A DNA stretch of 14,826 nt from Vicinamibacterales bacterium. GTDB lineage: Bacteria > Acidobacteriota > Vicinamibacteria > Vicinamibacterales > UBA8438. The notes under the pieces are model-generated. The model searched no databases and was not told the origin of the DNA. It saw only the letters and a program-made list of their open reading frames with translations. The stretch spans positions 1 through 14,826 of the forward strand of contig JASLOY010000029.1 in assembly GCA_030745255.1 (NCBI GenBank). Direction: 5' to 3'. This document shows positions 4,778 to 14,400 of this stretch, piece after piece. Made by a program: the position numbers and the translations under genes. Numbering within the stretch: position 1 is the first letter of the stretch; every line of letters starts with the position of its first letter.

Positions 4778-7700
4778 ATGCGGATTTACCGGCACGGCAT
4801 TCTTGCAACGGTGTTGGCGCTGGCACACCCGACTCTCGCGGTGGCCGCCTGGCATGCGAGTGTTCCCGAATGGGTCGGCGCGACACCTGCCCAACGTGCG
4901 GCCCCCGCCGGAGGCGGGGCGGCTGGGACGGCTGGAATCGAAGACACATCGTCGGTTGCCGTCATCCCGTTCACGAACATCTCCCGCGCCCCGGGTGACG
5001 ACTGGCTCGGTGACGGCATCGCGGAGACCCTGGTAGCCGACATCGAGTCGTCGGGCACTTGGACCGTCATTGCACGGGAACGCGTGCGCGCCGCCACAGG
5101 AGACCGTGGTGGCAGCGTGGGCGACGATGCAAGTCTGACGGCGCTTGGCCGCGAGCTCGGTGCACGATGGGTGGTCACGGGGGGTTACCAGCGGCTGGGC
5201 GGTCAGATGCGGATTACCGCCAGGCTGGTCGATGCCGCGACAGGCCTGGTGGCTCGTACCGCGAAGGTCGATGGCACCTTCGACGAGATTTTCGACCTTC
5301 AGGACCAGATTGCCGGCCAGCTGAGCACCGACGTCCGTTCGAGCTTGGTGGAGCAGGCAACCCCGGCTACGACCAGGCCCAGCGGGCGTGCGGCGCTCGA
5401 CGCTGCCCGCACGGAGGGGGCGCCGGTGGTCGCCGATAACGGTTCCGAGCCTGTCGGCGCCGACGTCAATCGCGGTTCCGGGCCAGTGGTCGGCGGCATC
5501 ATCCTGCCCGACAGCGCACCGTCGACCCGCGCGCGTGGCGGGAGGCCGGCCGCCGCCGGCCCCGGTGGCCGTGGCAGGTCCGGAGGACCCGGCAGGCCTG
5601 GGGGTGCGCCAGACGCACGTGCGTCGGCGCCTGTTGGGGCGGCGGCCTCGGCCGGCATCCTCGCCGGTCGGCCGAGCGTGACCGCCGCCCTGGCGAATGA
5701 CGCGCCACGCATTGACGGACAGCTCGACGATGCGATCTGGCAACGCGCGACTCGCATCACCGAGTTCGTCCAGCAGAGCCCGGTCGAAGGCGCCCCGGCG
5801 ACCGAAGACACCGAGATCTTCGTCGCCTACGACGACAGCCACATCTACTTCGGCATGTACGCCCACTACTCCGACCCGGGGATGGTGCGCGCCAACCGGG
5901 TCGATCGCGACCGGGCAAATTTCGGTGACGACACGATCTCGATCTACTTCGACACGTTTCTCGACCAGCAGCGCGCCTACGTTTTCTCGCTCAACGGGTA
6001 TGGCGTGCAGGGTGATTCGCTGATGGACTCGCGCGGCGGCGGTGGTCGCGGCGGTGGCCGGGGCGGCGGCGGCCGCGGCGGTGGCGGCGGCGGCGGCGGT
6101 GGATTTCGTGGCGGCGGGACCAGCGTGCCACGGGGCGACTCGTCGTGGGACGCCCTGTTCGACTCGGGCGGCACACTGGTCGACGACGGCTGGACCGCTG
6201 AAATGGCGATTCCGTTCAAAAGCCTGCGCTATCCGTCGGTGGGCGATCAGGCCCACCGGTGGGGATTCCAGATCGCGCGGCAGATACGCGACAAGGACGA
6301 GACAGTCGTCTGGGCGCCGCTCTCGCGCGATGTCTCCGGCTTCTTGCCTCAGATGGGGCTTCTCGACGGGATGAGCGGTCTGTCGACCAGCCGGAATCTC
6401 GAGATTCTGCCGACCGTGACGGCGGTGCAGGTCGGCAATCTCGACACGACGACCGGTGGGTTTCCCGAGGAGTCGCAGCCCGAGGGAGGTATCAATCTCA
6501 AGTACGGACTGACGTCGAACCTGACGCTCGACTTCACCTTCAACCCCGACTTCTCGCAGATCGAGTCGGACCGACCGCAGATTGAAGTGAACCAGCGGTT
6601 CCCGCTGTTCTTCTCCGAGCTGCGCCCGTTCTTCCTCGAGGGACAGGAGATTTTCAGCCTGCCGGGGCCGGTCAACTTCGTGCACACGCGCACCATCGTC
6701 GACCCGCGATACGGCGGCAAGGTGACCGGCAAGGTGGGCAAGACCACTGTCGGGGTGCTGGTCGCCAACGACGAGGCGCCCGGCAATCTCGATGACGTCT
6801 CGGACCCGGCGTTCGAAAAGACTGCCAACGTGCTGATCGGGCGGGTTCGCTATGACCTCTACTCCGAGTCGCACCTCGGCGCCATCGTCACCGACCGCGA
6901 GTTCCTCGACAGCTACAGTCGGCTGGTCGGCGCGGACGGCAACTTCCGGCTCAGCGACACGACGTCCATCGGGTTCCGCGCCATCACGACCCAGAACCGC
7001 GACCGGGACCTGCTCGACACCTCCGGACAGATGTTCGACGTCGGCATGCGGAGCCAGGGGCGCAACCTGAACTACTTCATCGCCGGCTACACGATCGACC
7101 CGGACTTCAACACCGACGTCGGGTTCGTGCGACGGCGCGACATCAGGTCGATCACCTCCAGCCTCGGCTATCGCTGGTGGCCCGAGAGCTGGCTCATCAA
7201 CTGGGGGCCGGAGGTAGCCTACACGCGGAACTACGATTTCGCTGACTTCCTGGTGGACGAGATGCGGCGGGTCGGCGTGAACTTGTCGTTCGCCCGAAAC
7301 ATTCGATTCAACGCGAGCATGAACCGGGACATGGAACGGTTCGGCGGCATCAACTTCAACAAGACCCGCTATTCGCTCGGTGGAAACGTCAGCACGATTG
7401 AGGCAATTTCGTTCGGCGGGTTCTTCGGCTATGGAGATCAGGTCCAGTTTTCCGGAAACCCATTCCTCGGGCGAGGCGGGAGCGGCGGGCTGTTCATGAC
7501 CGTGCGGCCGTTCAGCCGGTTGCAATCCCAGATCAACATCAACACCAGCAATCTGATCGACCCGCTCGACGACACCGAGGTGTTCGACGTCAAGATCTAC
7601 CGGGCGCTGACCACCTACCAGTTCACCGATCGGCTGCTACTGCGCAACATCCTCGAGTACAACACGTTCAGCCGCACCATCGCCGCCAACGTGCTGTTCA

Positions 7701-7885
7701 CCTACCGGGTCAACTCGGGCACCGTGTTCTTCATCGGGTACGACGACCACTATCAGCAGGGTGACCTGATCTTGGATTCCGACGGCAACGCCGCCCACCT
7801 TGGCAACCAGGAGCTCTTCACGACGGACCTGTTGCAGACCAATCGCGCCTTCTTCACCAAGATTTCCTATCTCTTCCGCTACTGA
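4778..7885 (+). CDS. TolB-like/CBM9-like/DUF5916-type outer-membrane protein, paralogue 1
   Basis: This is a predicted secreted outer-membrane protein of 1035 residues with unknown function. The N-terminus is a signal peptide (MRIYRHGILATVLALAHPTLAVAA). Residues 58-188 match the TolB amino-terminal-like domain of COG5616 (VAVIPFTNIS, GDGIAETLVADIE, LGRELGARWVVTGGYQR, LRITARLVDAATG-like, FDLQDQIAG). Residues 190-300 are a Gly/Pro/Arg-rich, probably disordered linker containing VVGGIILPD. A CBM9-like domain starts near 301 (RIDGQLDDAIW) and is interrupted at 419-447 by a glycine/arginine run. The barrel covers about 541-1035, with the DUF5916 signature NPDFSQIESDRPQIEVNQ from 589 and FFLEGQE after it, ending in SYLFRY; a final aromatic residue fits outer-membrane assembly. 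The start is ATG 4778 (GAGG 4 bases upstream); ATG 4760 is an alternative. The frame also continues upstream to 4727 without signal-peptide character. Confidence 0.9.
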   Translation: MRIYRHGILATVLALAHPTLAVAAWHASVPEWVGATPAQRAAPAGGGAAGTAGIEDTSSVAVIPFTNISRAPGDDWLGDGIAETLVADIESSGTWTVIARERVRAATGDRGGSVGDDASLTALGRELGARWVVTGGYQRLGGQMRITARLVDAATGLVARTAKVDGTFDEIFDLQDQIAGQLSTDVRSSLVEQATPATTRPSGRAALDAARTEGAPVVADNGSEPVGADVNRGSGPVVGGIILPDSAPSTRARGGRPAAAGPGGRGRSGGPGRPGGAPDARASAPVGAAASAGILAGRPSVTAALANDAPRIDGQLDDAIWQRATRITEFVQQSPVEGAPATEDTEIFVAYDDSHIYFGMYAHYSDPGMVRANRVDRDRANFGDDTISIYFDTFLDQQRAYVFSLNGYGVQGDSLMDSRGGGGRGGGRGGGGRGGGGGGGGGFRGGGTSVPRGDSSWDALFDSGGTLVDDGWTAEMAIPFKSLRYPSVGDQAHRWGFQIARQIRDKDETVVWAPLSRDVSGFLPQMGLLDGMSGLSTSRNLEILPTVTAVQVGNLDTTTGGFPEESQPEGGINLKYGLTSNLTLDFTFNPDFSQIESDRPQIEVNQRFPLFFSELRPFFLEGQEIFSLPGPVNFVHTRTIVDPRYGGKVTGKVGKTTVGVLVANDEAPGNLDDVSDPAFEKTANVLIGRVRYDLYSESHLGAIVTDREFLDSYSRLVGADGNFRLSDTTSIGFRAITTQNRDRDLLDTSGQMFDVGMRSQGRNLNYFIAGYTIDPDFNTDVGFVRRRDIRSITSSLGYRWWPESWLINWGPEVAYTRNYDFADFLVDEMRRVGVNLSFARNIRFNASMNRDMERFGGINFNKTRYSLGGNVSTIEAISFGGFFGYGDQVQFSGNPFLGRGGSGGLFMTVRPFSRLQSQININTSNLIDPLDDTEVFDVKIYRALTTYQFTDRLLLRNILEYNTFSRTIAANVLFTYRVNSGTVFFIGYDDHYQQGDLILDSDGNAAHLGNQELFTTDLLQTNRAFFTKISYLFRY
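6032..6118 (+). repeat. GGC/GGT-rich run coding a Gly/Arg loop in paralogue 1
   Basis: About 29 codons are almost all Gly and Arg, built from near-repeating GGC, GGT and CGC. The run lies inside the CBM9-like domain, between NGYGVQGDSLMDS and GDSSWDALFDS. The corresponding runs in the sister genes are shorter (9403-9483 and 12778-12828). Such GC triplet runs are prone to slippage in steps of three, which would change loop length without breaking the frame. Confidence 0.75.
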
Positions 7886-7903
7886 GTCGTTGGCTCGAGA
7901 GGC

Positions 7904-7931
7904 GTAAACGCTGCCCTGGTTGCGGCCGTCT
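7904..7931 (+). promoter_or_regulatory. Upstream element shared with the previous paralogue (copy 2)
   Basis: GTAAACGCTG, 8 bases, then GCGGCCGTCT, beginning 18 bases after the stop of paralogue 1. It has the same spacing as 4658-4685. A partial third copy, GTAAACGCCG at 11296-11305, lies before paralogue 3. Distances to the start codons differ (about 90, 205 and 195 bp), so it is not a fixed core promoter. Confidence 0.4.
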
Positions 7932-8034
7932 ATCCGTTTGGGCGGCTCTGAGCGGGCCGGACACCCAAGCTTGACCGTTGGTGGACATCCGGCGTCGGGG
8001 TGAAGCAGCTCACGCGACTTCAGACGTCCCAGTC

Positions 8035-8043
8035 TGGTATTCT
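8035..8043 (+). promoter_or_regulatory. Possible extended -10 for paralogue 2
   Basis: TGGTATTCT has the TG-N-TANNCT shape also seen before leuB. It would give a leader of roughly 85-90 bases before the ATG at 8137. No convincing -35 was found. Confidence 0.3.
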
Positions 8044-8136
8044 GAATCGTTAGGCCGATGGACCCACTTGATTGAAGTCAACAAGACCCGGCGCCGACAG
8101 CACGGCTTCCTCTCGCGGCGAACGACACCTTACCTT

Positions 8137-11100
8137 ATGCGTACGCACTGGCTCGGCAGTTTGACCGCTCTGGTCTCGGTGATGGTGCTCGCGACGGCCG
8201 CGACCGCCGCCGTGCCGGTCTCGACGCACGCCCAGACCGCGTGGCCGATAACGAGCCTGCCACAGGCCCAATCCGCCGCACCCGCGAGCAGCGCCACCGC
8301 GAATAACAATGACGAGAGTGACACGTCATCCGGGTCGGTCGCGGTGATTCCGTTCACGAACATTTCTCGAGACGCGGTGGACGACTGGATTGGCGACGGC
8401 ATCGCGGAGACCGTCATCGCGGATCTGGAGTCGCTGGGCAGCCTGACCGTGATCGCCCGGGAGCGCGTGCGGGCGGTGGAAGCTGGTCGCGGCGGCGCCG
8501 AGGTCGACGATGTCGCCCTCGCGACACTGGGTCGCGAGCTCGGCGCACGCTGGATCGTGACCGGTGGGTACCAGCGGCTGGGGAGTCGGCTCCGCATTAC
8601 CGCACGGATGGTCGATGCGGCGAGTGGCCTCGTTTCGCGGACCGTGAAGGCGGACGGCACGTTGGACGAGATCTTCGATCTGCAGGATCGGATTGCCGCC
8701 GAGCTGACCACCGACGCCAGCCCCATGCGGGTGGCTGAGTCCTCGCCGGATGACCGCGGTGGCCGGTCTGGCATTGCCGCGCCGCGCGGTGAGGGGTCCG
8801 AACCAGGAGTCCCCTCGAACTCGAACCTGTTCGGTTCGGCGTGGTCGCCTGGTGCGAACACGCGCGAACCCAGTCCGGTGACCGGCGGCATCGTTCTGCC
8901 AGATGGCGCTCCGGCGAGTCGCGCCTCTCGGGGCAGGCCAGGGGCCGCTGACGGCGTCGCTCCTGGTGCTCGTGGCGGTCGGCCGGGGGCTGCGGGGGCG
9001 GCGCCCGGTGGTCTCGGCACCGCCGAATCGGCCGGCATTCTCACCGGTCGTCCGAGCGTCACCGCCGTGCGCACCGACGACCCGCCACGGATCGACGGCC
9101 AGCTCGACGACGCGGTCTGGCAGCGCGCGACGCGGCTGACCGAGTTCGTGCAGGTGCGACCGCTCGACGGCGCGCCCGCCACCGAGGAGACCGAGGTCTG
9201 GGTGGCGTTCGATAGCGGAAATGTCTACTTCGCGATGCATGCGCACTACTCGGACCCGAGCATCGCGCGGGCCAACCGTGTCGACCGCGACCAGACGCGC
9301 CGCGACGACACCATCTCGGTCTACTTCGACACCTTCCTCGACCAGCAGCGCGCCTACGTCTTTTCGGTCAACGGGTACGGGGTGCAGGGCGACTCGCTCA
9401 TGGGGGCTCGCGGCGGCGGCGGCCGCGGTCGTGGTGGGTCCAGAGGCGGCGGCGGTTTCAGCGGCGGCTTCGGTGGAGTTCCGAGCGGCGACTCTTCCTG
9501 GGACGCGTTGTTCGACTCGGTCGGTGTCCTGGTGGCCGACGGGTGGACCGCCGAGATGTCGATCCCGTTCAAGAGTCTGCGCTACCCCTCCAGCGACAGT
9601 CATCGCTGGGGTTTCCAGGTGGCCCGTTCGATCAGCGGCAAAGACGAGACCGTCGTCTGGTCTCCGGTGTCGCGGGGTAACCCGAGCTTCATGTCGCAGA
9701 TGGGGCTGCTCGACGGGTTGAGCGGGCTGTCGACCAGCCGGAACCTCGAGCTGCTGCCCACGTTTACCGCGGTCCAGGTGGGCAGCCTCGATACGGGCAC
9801 CGGTGATTTCGGAGAGGAGCGACAGCCGGAGGGGGCGCTCAACCTCAAGTACGGCATCACCTCCAACCTGACGCTCGATTTCACCTATAACCCCGACTTC
9901 TCGCAGATCGAATCGGACCGGCCGCAGATCGAGGTGAACCAGCGGTTTCCGCTGTTCTTCCCCGAGCTGCGTCCGTTCTTTCTCGAGGGGCAGGAGGTGT
10001 TCCAGACCCGCGGTCCCGCCAACCTGCTGCACACCCGGACCATCGTCGATCCCCGATACGGAGCCAAGGTGACCGGCAAGGTCGGCAACACCACGGTCGG
10101 GATGCTGTATGCCAACGACGAGGCGCCCGGCAAGGTCGACGACATCAGCGACTCGACATTCGGCCAGACCGCGCAGTTTCTGATTGGCCGGGCGCGCTAC
10201 GACCTGTACGCGGAGTCCTACGTCGGTGCCATCGTCACCGACCGAGAGTTCATCGATGCCTACAGCCGTGTGGGTGGCGTCGACGCGAACTTCCGTCTTG
10301 GCCGCACGCAGTCGGTGTCGATGTCCTACTTCCAGTCGCAGCACCGGGACGGCGAGGGGGTCGAGCGTTCCGGGCCCGGCTGGTCGTTCAACTACGGCAA
10401 CCGGGGACGCAACCTGACCTACTCGTTCAGCACCGATGGGCTCGACCCCGACTTCCGGACCGACACCGGGTTCGTGCGCCGGGTCGACACCAGGCAGGCG
10501 AGAGCCAGCGTGTCGTATCGTTGGTATCCGGAGAGCTGGATCCTCAACTGGGGACCGCGGGCCAGCTACGACCGCAACTACAACTTCGAAGGGATTCTGC
10601 AGGACGAAGGGACGAACATCGGGTTCAACGCGAGCTTCGCGAAGAACATCAACCTGAGCCTCAGCGTCAACCGCGACATGGAGCGCTTCGCCGGTATCAA
10701 CTTCCGGAAAAGGCGTTATTCGGCGGGTGGCGGAATCAACGCCAGCCGGCGGATCGGCGTTGGCGGGTTTTTCAATTGGGGCGACCAGATCCGGTTCAGC
10801 GCCACGCCGTTTCTCGGCGACGGTTCGAGCGCCAACATCTTCCTGAACCTTCGCCCGGTCTCGCGCTTCCAGTCGGATCTGACGCTGACCACCAGCCGGC
10901 TCGTCGATCCATCCACGATGCAGGACGTCTTCGACGTCAAGATCTACCGCGCCTTTTCCACCTATCAGTTCACCGAACGGCTGTTGCTCCGGAACATCAT
11001 GGAGTTCAATTCGTTCGACAGGACCCTGGGCGCCAACATCCTGCTGACCTATCGAGTGAACTCCGGCACCGTCTTCTTCCTGGGGTATGACGATCGGTAC

Positions 11101-11214
11101 CGGCAGGGCGATCTGATCTTCGACGACAACGACGACCCGCTCTTCTTCACCACAGATTTCGAGCGGACCAACCGGGCCTTCTTCACCAAGCTGTCGTATC
11201 TGTTCCGGTACTGA
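8137..11214 (+). CDS. TolB-like/CBM9-like/DUF5916-type outer-membrane protein, paralogue 2
   Basis: The product is 1025 residues with the same domain order as its neighbours. The signal peptide is MRTHWLGSLTALVSVMVLA with cleavage likely near TATAA or THAQ. The TolB-like domain is about 66-195 (VAVIPFTNIS, GDGIAETVIADLESLG, LGRELGARWIVTGGYQR, FDLQDRIAAEL). The disordered linker carries VTGGIVLPD at 248-256. The CBM9-like domain starts near 308 (RIDGQLDDAVW), with a shorter Gly/Arg/Ser loop at 423-449. The barrel is about 537-1025, with the NPDFSQIESDRPQIEVNQ signature from 585, ending SYLFRY. ATG 8137 was chosen because a signal peptide starts exactly there; the frame is open back to a GTG at 7978, but those 53 codons look random. 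The ribosome site is weak. The N-terminal domain resembles paralogue 1 most, while the end of the barrel resembles paralogue 3. Confidence 0.9.
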   Translation: MRTHWLGSLTALVSVMVLATAATAAVPVSTHAQTAWPITSLPQAQSAAPASSATANNNDESDTSSGSVAVIPFTNISRDAVDDWIGDGIAETVIADLESLGSLTVIARERVRAVEAGRGGAEVDDVALATLGRELGARWIVTGGYQRLGSRLRITARMVDAASGLVSRTVKADGTLDEIFDLQDRIAAELTTDASPMRVAESSPDDRGGRSGIAAPRGEGSEPGVPSNSNLFGSAWSPGANTREPSPVTGGIVLPDGAPASRASRGRPGAADGVAPGARGGRPGAAGAAPGGLGTAESAGILTGRPSVTAVRTDDPPRIDGQLDDAVWQRATRLTEFVQVRPLDGAPATEETEVWVAFDSGNVYFAMHAHYSDPSIARANRVDRDQTRRDDTISVYFDTFLDQQRAYVFSVNGYGVQGDSLMGARGGGGRGRGGSRGGGGFSGGFGGVPSGDSSWDALFDSVGVLVADGWTAEMSIPFKSLRYPSSDSHRWGFQVARSISGKDETVVWSPVSRGNPSFMSQMGLLDGLSGLSTSRNLELLPTFTAVQVGSLDTGTGDFGEERQPEGALNLKYGITSNLTLDFTYNPDFSQIESDRPQIEVNQRFPLFFPELRPFFLEGQEVFQTRGPANLLHTRTIVDPRYGAKVTGKVGNTTVGMLYANDEAPGKVDDISDSTFGQTAQFLIGRARYDLYAESYVGAIVTDREFIDAYSRVGGVDANFRLGRTQSVSMSYFQSQHRDGEGVERSGPGWSFNYGNRGRNLTYSFSTDGLDPDFRTDTGFVRRVDTRQARASVSYRWYPESWILNWGPRASYDRNYNFEGILQDEGTNIGFNASFAKNINLSLSVNRDMERFAGINFRKRRYSAGGGINASRRIGVGGFFNWGDQIRFSATPFLGDGSSANIFLNLRPVSRFQSDLTLTTSRLVDPSTMQDVFDVKIYRAFSTYQFTERLLLRNIMEFNSFDRTLGANILLTYRVNSGTVFFLGYDDRYRQGDLIFDDNDDPLFFTTDFERTNRAFFTKLSYLFRY
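9403..9483 (+). repeat. Gly-rich codon run in paralogue 2
   Basis: About 27 codons, mostly Gly with some Arg, Ser and Phe, stand at the same place in the CBM9-like domain as the run in paralogue 1 (after NGYGVQGDSLM and before GDSSWDALFDS). The composition is less pure, which suggests independent drift of the loop. Confidence 0.7.
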
Positions 11215-11232
11215 AGCTCGGATCCGGCTTCA
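11212..11232 (+). terminator. Hairpin overlapping the stop codon of paralogue 2
   Basis: TGAAGC (11212-11217), which includes the TGA stop, pairs perfectly with GCTTCA (11227-11232), with one further G-T pair and a 7-base loop. No T-run follows. It may act as a terminator or 3'-end stabiliser. Confidence 0.4.
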
Positions 11233-11499
11233 ACAGGTCGACTCAACTCCCTCTGTGGGTGTGTGTTACGCTATGGTGTCAGATGTGGCGGGCACGTAAA
11301 CGCCGCTGGCGTGCCTGACGTATTTCGTTGTAGAACGCGTCGCGCGCCCCTTACGGTGGCGCAACTGACGTCTGGAACCGGTTGTTGGAAGCCCGGAGCC
11401 CCACCGCGACGCTTCCCGCCACGTTTTATCCTCTCCCAAGATTCGCGGGATAGTGCTCTCGAGCCGCATCGCCCTCGGTCGCCAGTCACACGAGCTCAC

Positions 11500-14400
11500 A
11501 TGACCACACGTTGCGCTGCCCTGCTGTCCTGTGTGCTGCTGCTGCCGGCGACATCCGGCGCAGCGGTTCTGGAAGCGCCAGCGGCGTGGGGCGTCGTCCC
11601 GCCAATCACGTTGCCGCCGGCTCCGCAGATGCAGTCGGCCCCGGTCGCCGAATCTGAGGCCGAGTCTGCCGGAAGGGTTGGCACGGCAGAAACCGACGAC
11701 GGCGACCGAGCATCGGTGGACGCTGTCGTGGTGGTGCCGTTCTCGAACATCTCGCAGGATGCCGCCGACGACTGGATCGGGGACGGGATTGCCGAGACGG
11801 TGGCGGCGGACCTGGAATCGCTCGGCTCGATGGCGGTCATCGGTCGGGACGAGTTGGGCACCGGCGCTGCAGCGTTGTCTGATGCGGCGGCGGCCGTGCG
11901 GGTTGCCAGCGCCGCGGGCGCCGGATGGGTTGTGACCGGCGGCTACCAGCGTGTCGGTGAGCGACTGCGCATTACCGCCCGGCTGGTCGATGGACGAACT
12001 GGCGCAGTCGCCGACACGCTGACCGCCGATGGAACCATCGACGACATCTTCACCCTGCAGGATCGGATCGTTTCTGAGCTGGCCGGTGGGCCGGTCTTCA
12101 GCGGGGCCGGGGCCACGACGCCGGCCGAGCGCCGCCGCGTTGTCAGGGTCGGGCCAGCCGGAGAGGGTGACGTCGCCGACACGTCGGGCCGGCCTGAGAG
12201 GGAGGGCCGGTTCGCTCGTGGTGGGGCAGGCAGGACAGGCGCCGGTGTCGCGCCGCCGCCGGGCAATGTCACCGGCGCCATCATCCTGCCTGATGCCGAA
12301 CCGGCCGGTCGCCGGGGTGCAGGCCGCGGTCTGGGCCAGGCTGGCGCCGTGCCAGGACGAGGTGACCCTGGACCGCCGCCCGCACCGGGTGCGGCGGCGT
12401 CTGCCGGCATCCTCACCGGCCGTCCCAGTGTCACCGCGACGCAAGCCCTCGAGCCGCCATCGGTCGACGGTCTGCTCGACGACGCGATCTGGCAGACCGC
12501 CTCCAGAATCACCGAGTTCGTTCAGACGAGCCCGGTCGAGGGAGCGCCGGCCACCGAGGACACCGAGGTCTACATCGCGTTCGACAGCACACATCTCTAC
12601 GTCGGGATGTACGCACACTACTCGAATCCAGGGATGGTGCGAGCCAACCGGGTCGATCGCGACCGGGCGTCGTTCAGCGACGACACGATCTCGTTCTATT
12701 TCGATACCTTTCTCGACCAGCAGCGGGCGTTTGTCTTCACCCTCAACGGCTACGGCGTGCAGGGCGACTCCTTGATGGGTGGTGGTGGCGGCGGCGGGTT
12801 CCGCGGCGGTATGGGGGGTACGCCGCGTGGCGACTCGTCCTGGGATGTGTTGTTCGATTCGGGCGGCACGCTCGTCGACGACGGTTGGACCGCCGAGATG
12901 GCGATCCCGTTCAAGAGCCTGCGGTATCCGTCCAGCGACACCCACCGATGGGGGTTTCAAATTGCCCGGTCGATCAGGGGCAAGGACGAGTCGGTGGTCT
13001 GGTCTCCGGTGTCCCGCGACGTCTCCGGCTTCATGCCCCAGATGGGGCTGCTCGACGGGTTACGCGGGCTGTCGACGAGTCGCAACCTCGAGATCTTGCC
13101 GACGTTCACGGCGATTCAGGCGGGTTCGCTCGACACGTCGACGGGCAACTTCGACGAGGAGCGCCAGCCGGAGGGCGGCGTCAACTTCAAGTACGGCCTG
13201 ACGTCGAACCTCACGCTGGACTTCACCTACAACCCCGATTTCTCACAGATCGAGTCGGACCGGCCGCAGATCGAGGTGAACCAGCGGTTCCCGCTGTTCT
13301 TCTCCGAGTTGCGTCCGTTCTTTCTGGAAGGGCAGGAGGTCTTCGACATCCGGGGACCGGTGACCCTCATCCACACCCGCACGATCGTCGACCCACGGTA
13401 CGGTGCCAAGCTGACCGGCAAGGTCGGCAAGACCACGATGGGCGTGCTCTTCGCCAACGACGAGGCGCCCGGCAAGGTCGATGACCCGGCGGATCGAGCG
13501 TTTGGCATGGCGGCGAACACGGTGGCTGGCCGTGTGCGATACGACCTGTACTCCGAGTCGCACATCGGCGCCATCCTGACCGACCGGGAGTTTCTCGACA
13601 GCTACAGCCGGATGGCTGGCGTCGATGGCCGCTTCCGCATCAATCCGACGACGTCGGCCGACTTCATGGCGATCTCGTCGCAGAACCGCGACCTCGATGG
13701 CAACGAACGCTCCGGGCCGATGTTCGATCTCGGGCTTCGGCACAACGGGCGCAACCTGAGCTACAGCATCTCGGGCTACTCGCTCGACCCCGAGTTCGAC
13801 ACAGAGGTCGGCTTTGTGCGACGCCGCGACGTCAAACGCGTATCGAGCAACGTCTCGTATCGGTGGTGGCCCGAGAGCTGGATCATCAACTGGGGTCCGA
13901 GCCTCAGCCACAGCCGGAACTGGAACTTCGAAGACGTGCTAGAGGATGAGTCGACGCAACTCCGACTCAACGCCTCGTTCGCGAAGAACATCCGGTTCAA
14001 CGGCAGCGTCCGTCGCGAGATGGAGCGGTTCGGCGGCATCGACTTCTTCAAAAACCGGTACTCCCTCGGGGGCAACGTCAGCACCAGCCGGGCCATTTCG
14101 TTCGGTGGCGGGTTCAACTGGGGCGAGCAGGTCCGCTTCAGCGGCACGCCGTTCCTTGGCGACAGCACCAGCGGGAATTTGTTCATGATGCTGCGTCCCC
14201 TGAGTCGGCTCCAGTCGTCGATCAACGTGAACACGAGCCGGCTCGTCGATCCGTTCGACCAGACGGAGGTGTTCGACGTCAAGATCTTCCGCGCCTCGAC
14301 GACCTACCAGTTCACCGACCGGCTCCTGCTTCGCAACATCATGGAGCACAACACGTTCAGCGGGACGCTCGGCGCGAACCTGCTGGTTACCTATCGCGTC

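Noticed and set aside
4673..7525. Minus-strand open frame of 950 codons inside paralogue 1 (also 8326-10344 and 11266-12960 in the sisters)
   Set aside because: They lie antisense to genes with clear domains, have no recognisable motifs, and long antisense frames are expected in GC-rich coding sequence.
7978..8136. N-terminal extension of paralogue 2 from a GTG at 7978 (similarly 11263-11499 for paralogue 3)
   Set aside because: A signal peptide begins exactly at the downstream ATG in each case; the extensions look non-coding and contain the likely leader and promoter.
11512..11534. Possible lipobox (LLSC) in the signal peptide of paralogue 3
   Set aside because: The Cys comes at residue 11, too early for a signal peptidase II site, the sister proteins have no Cys there, and a C-terminal barrel does not need a lipid anchor.
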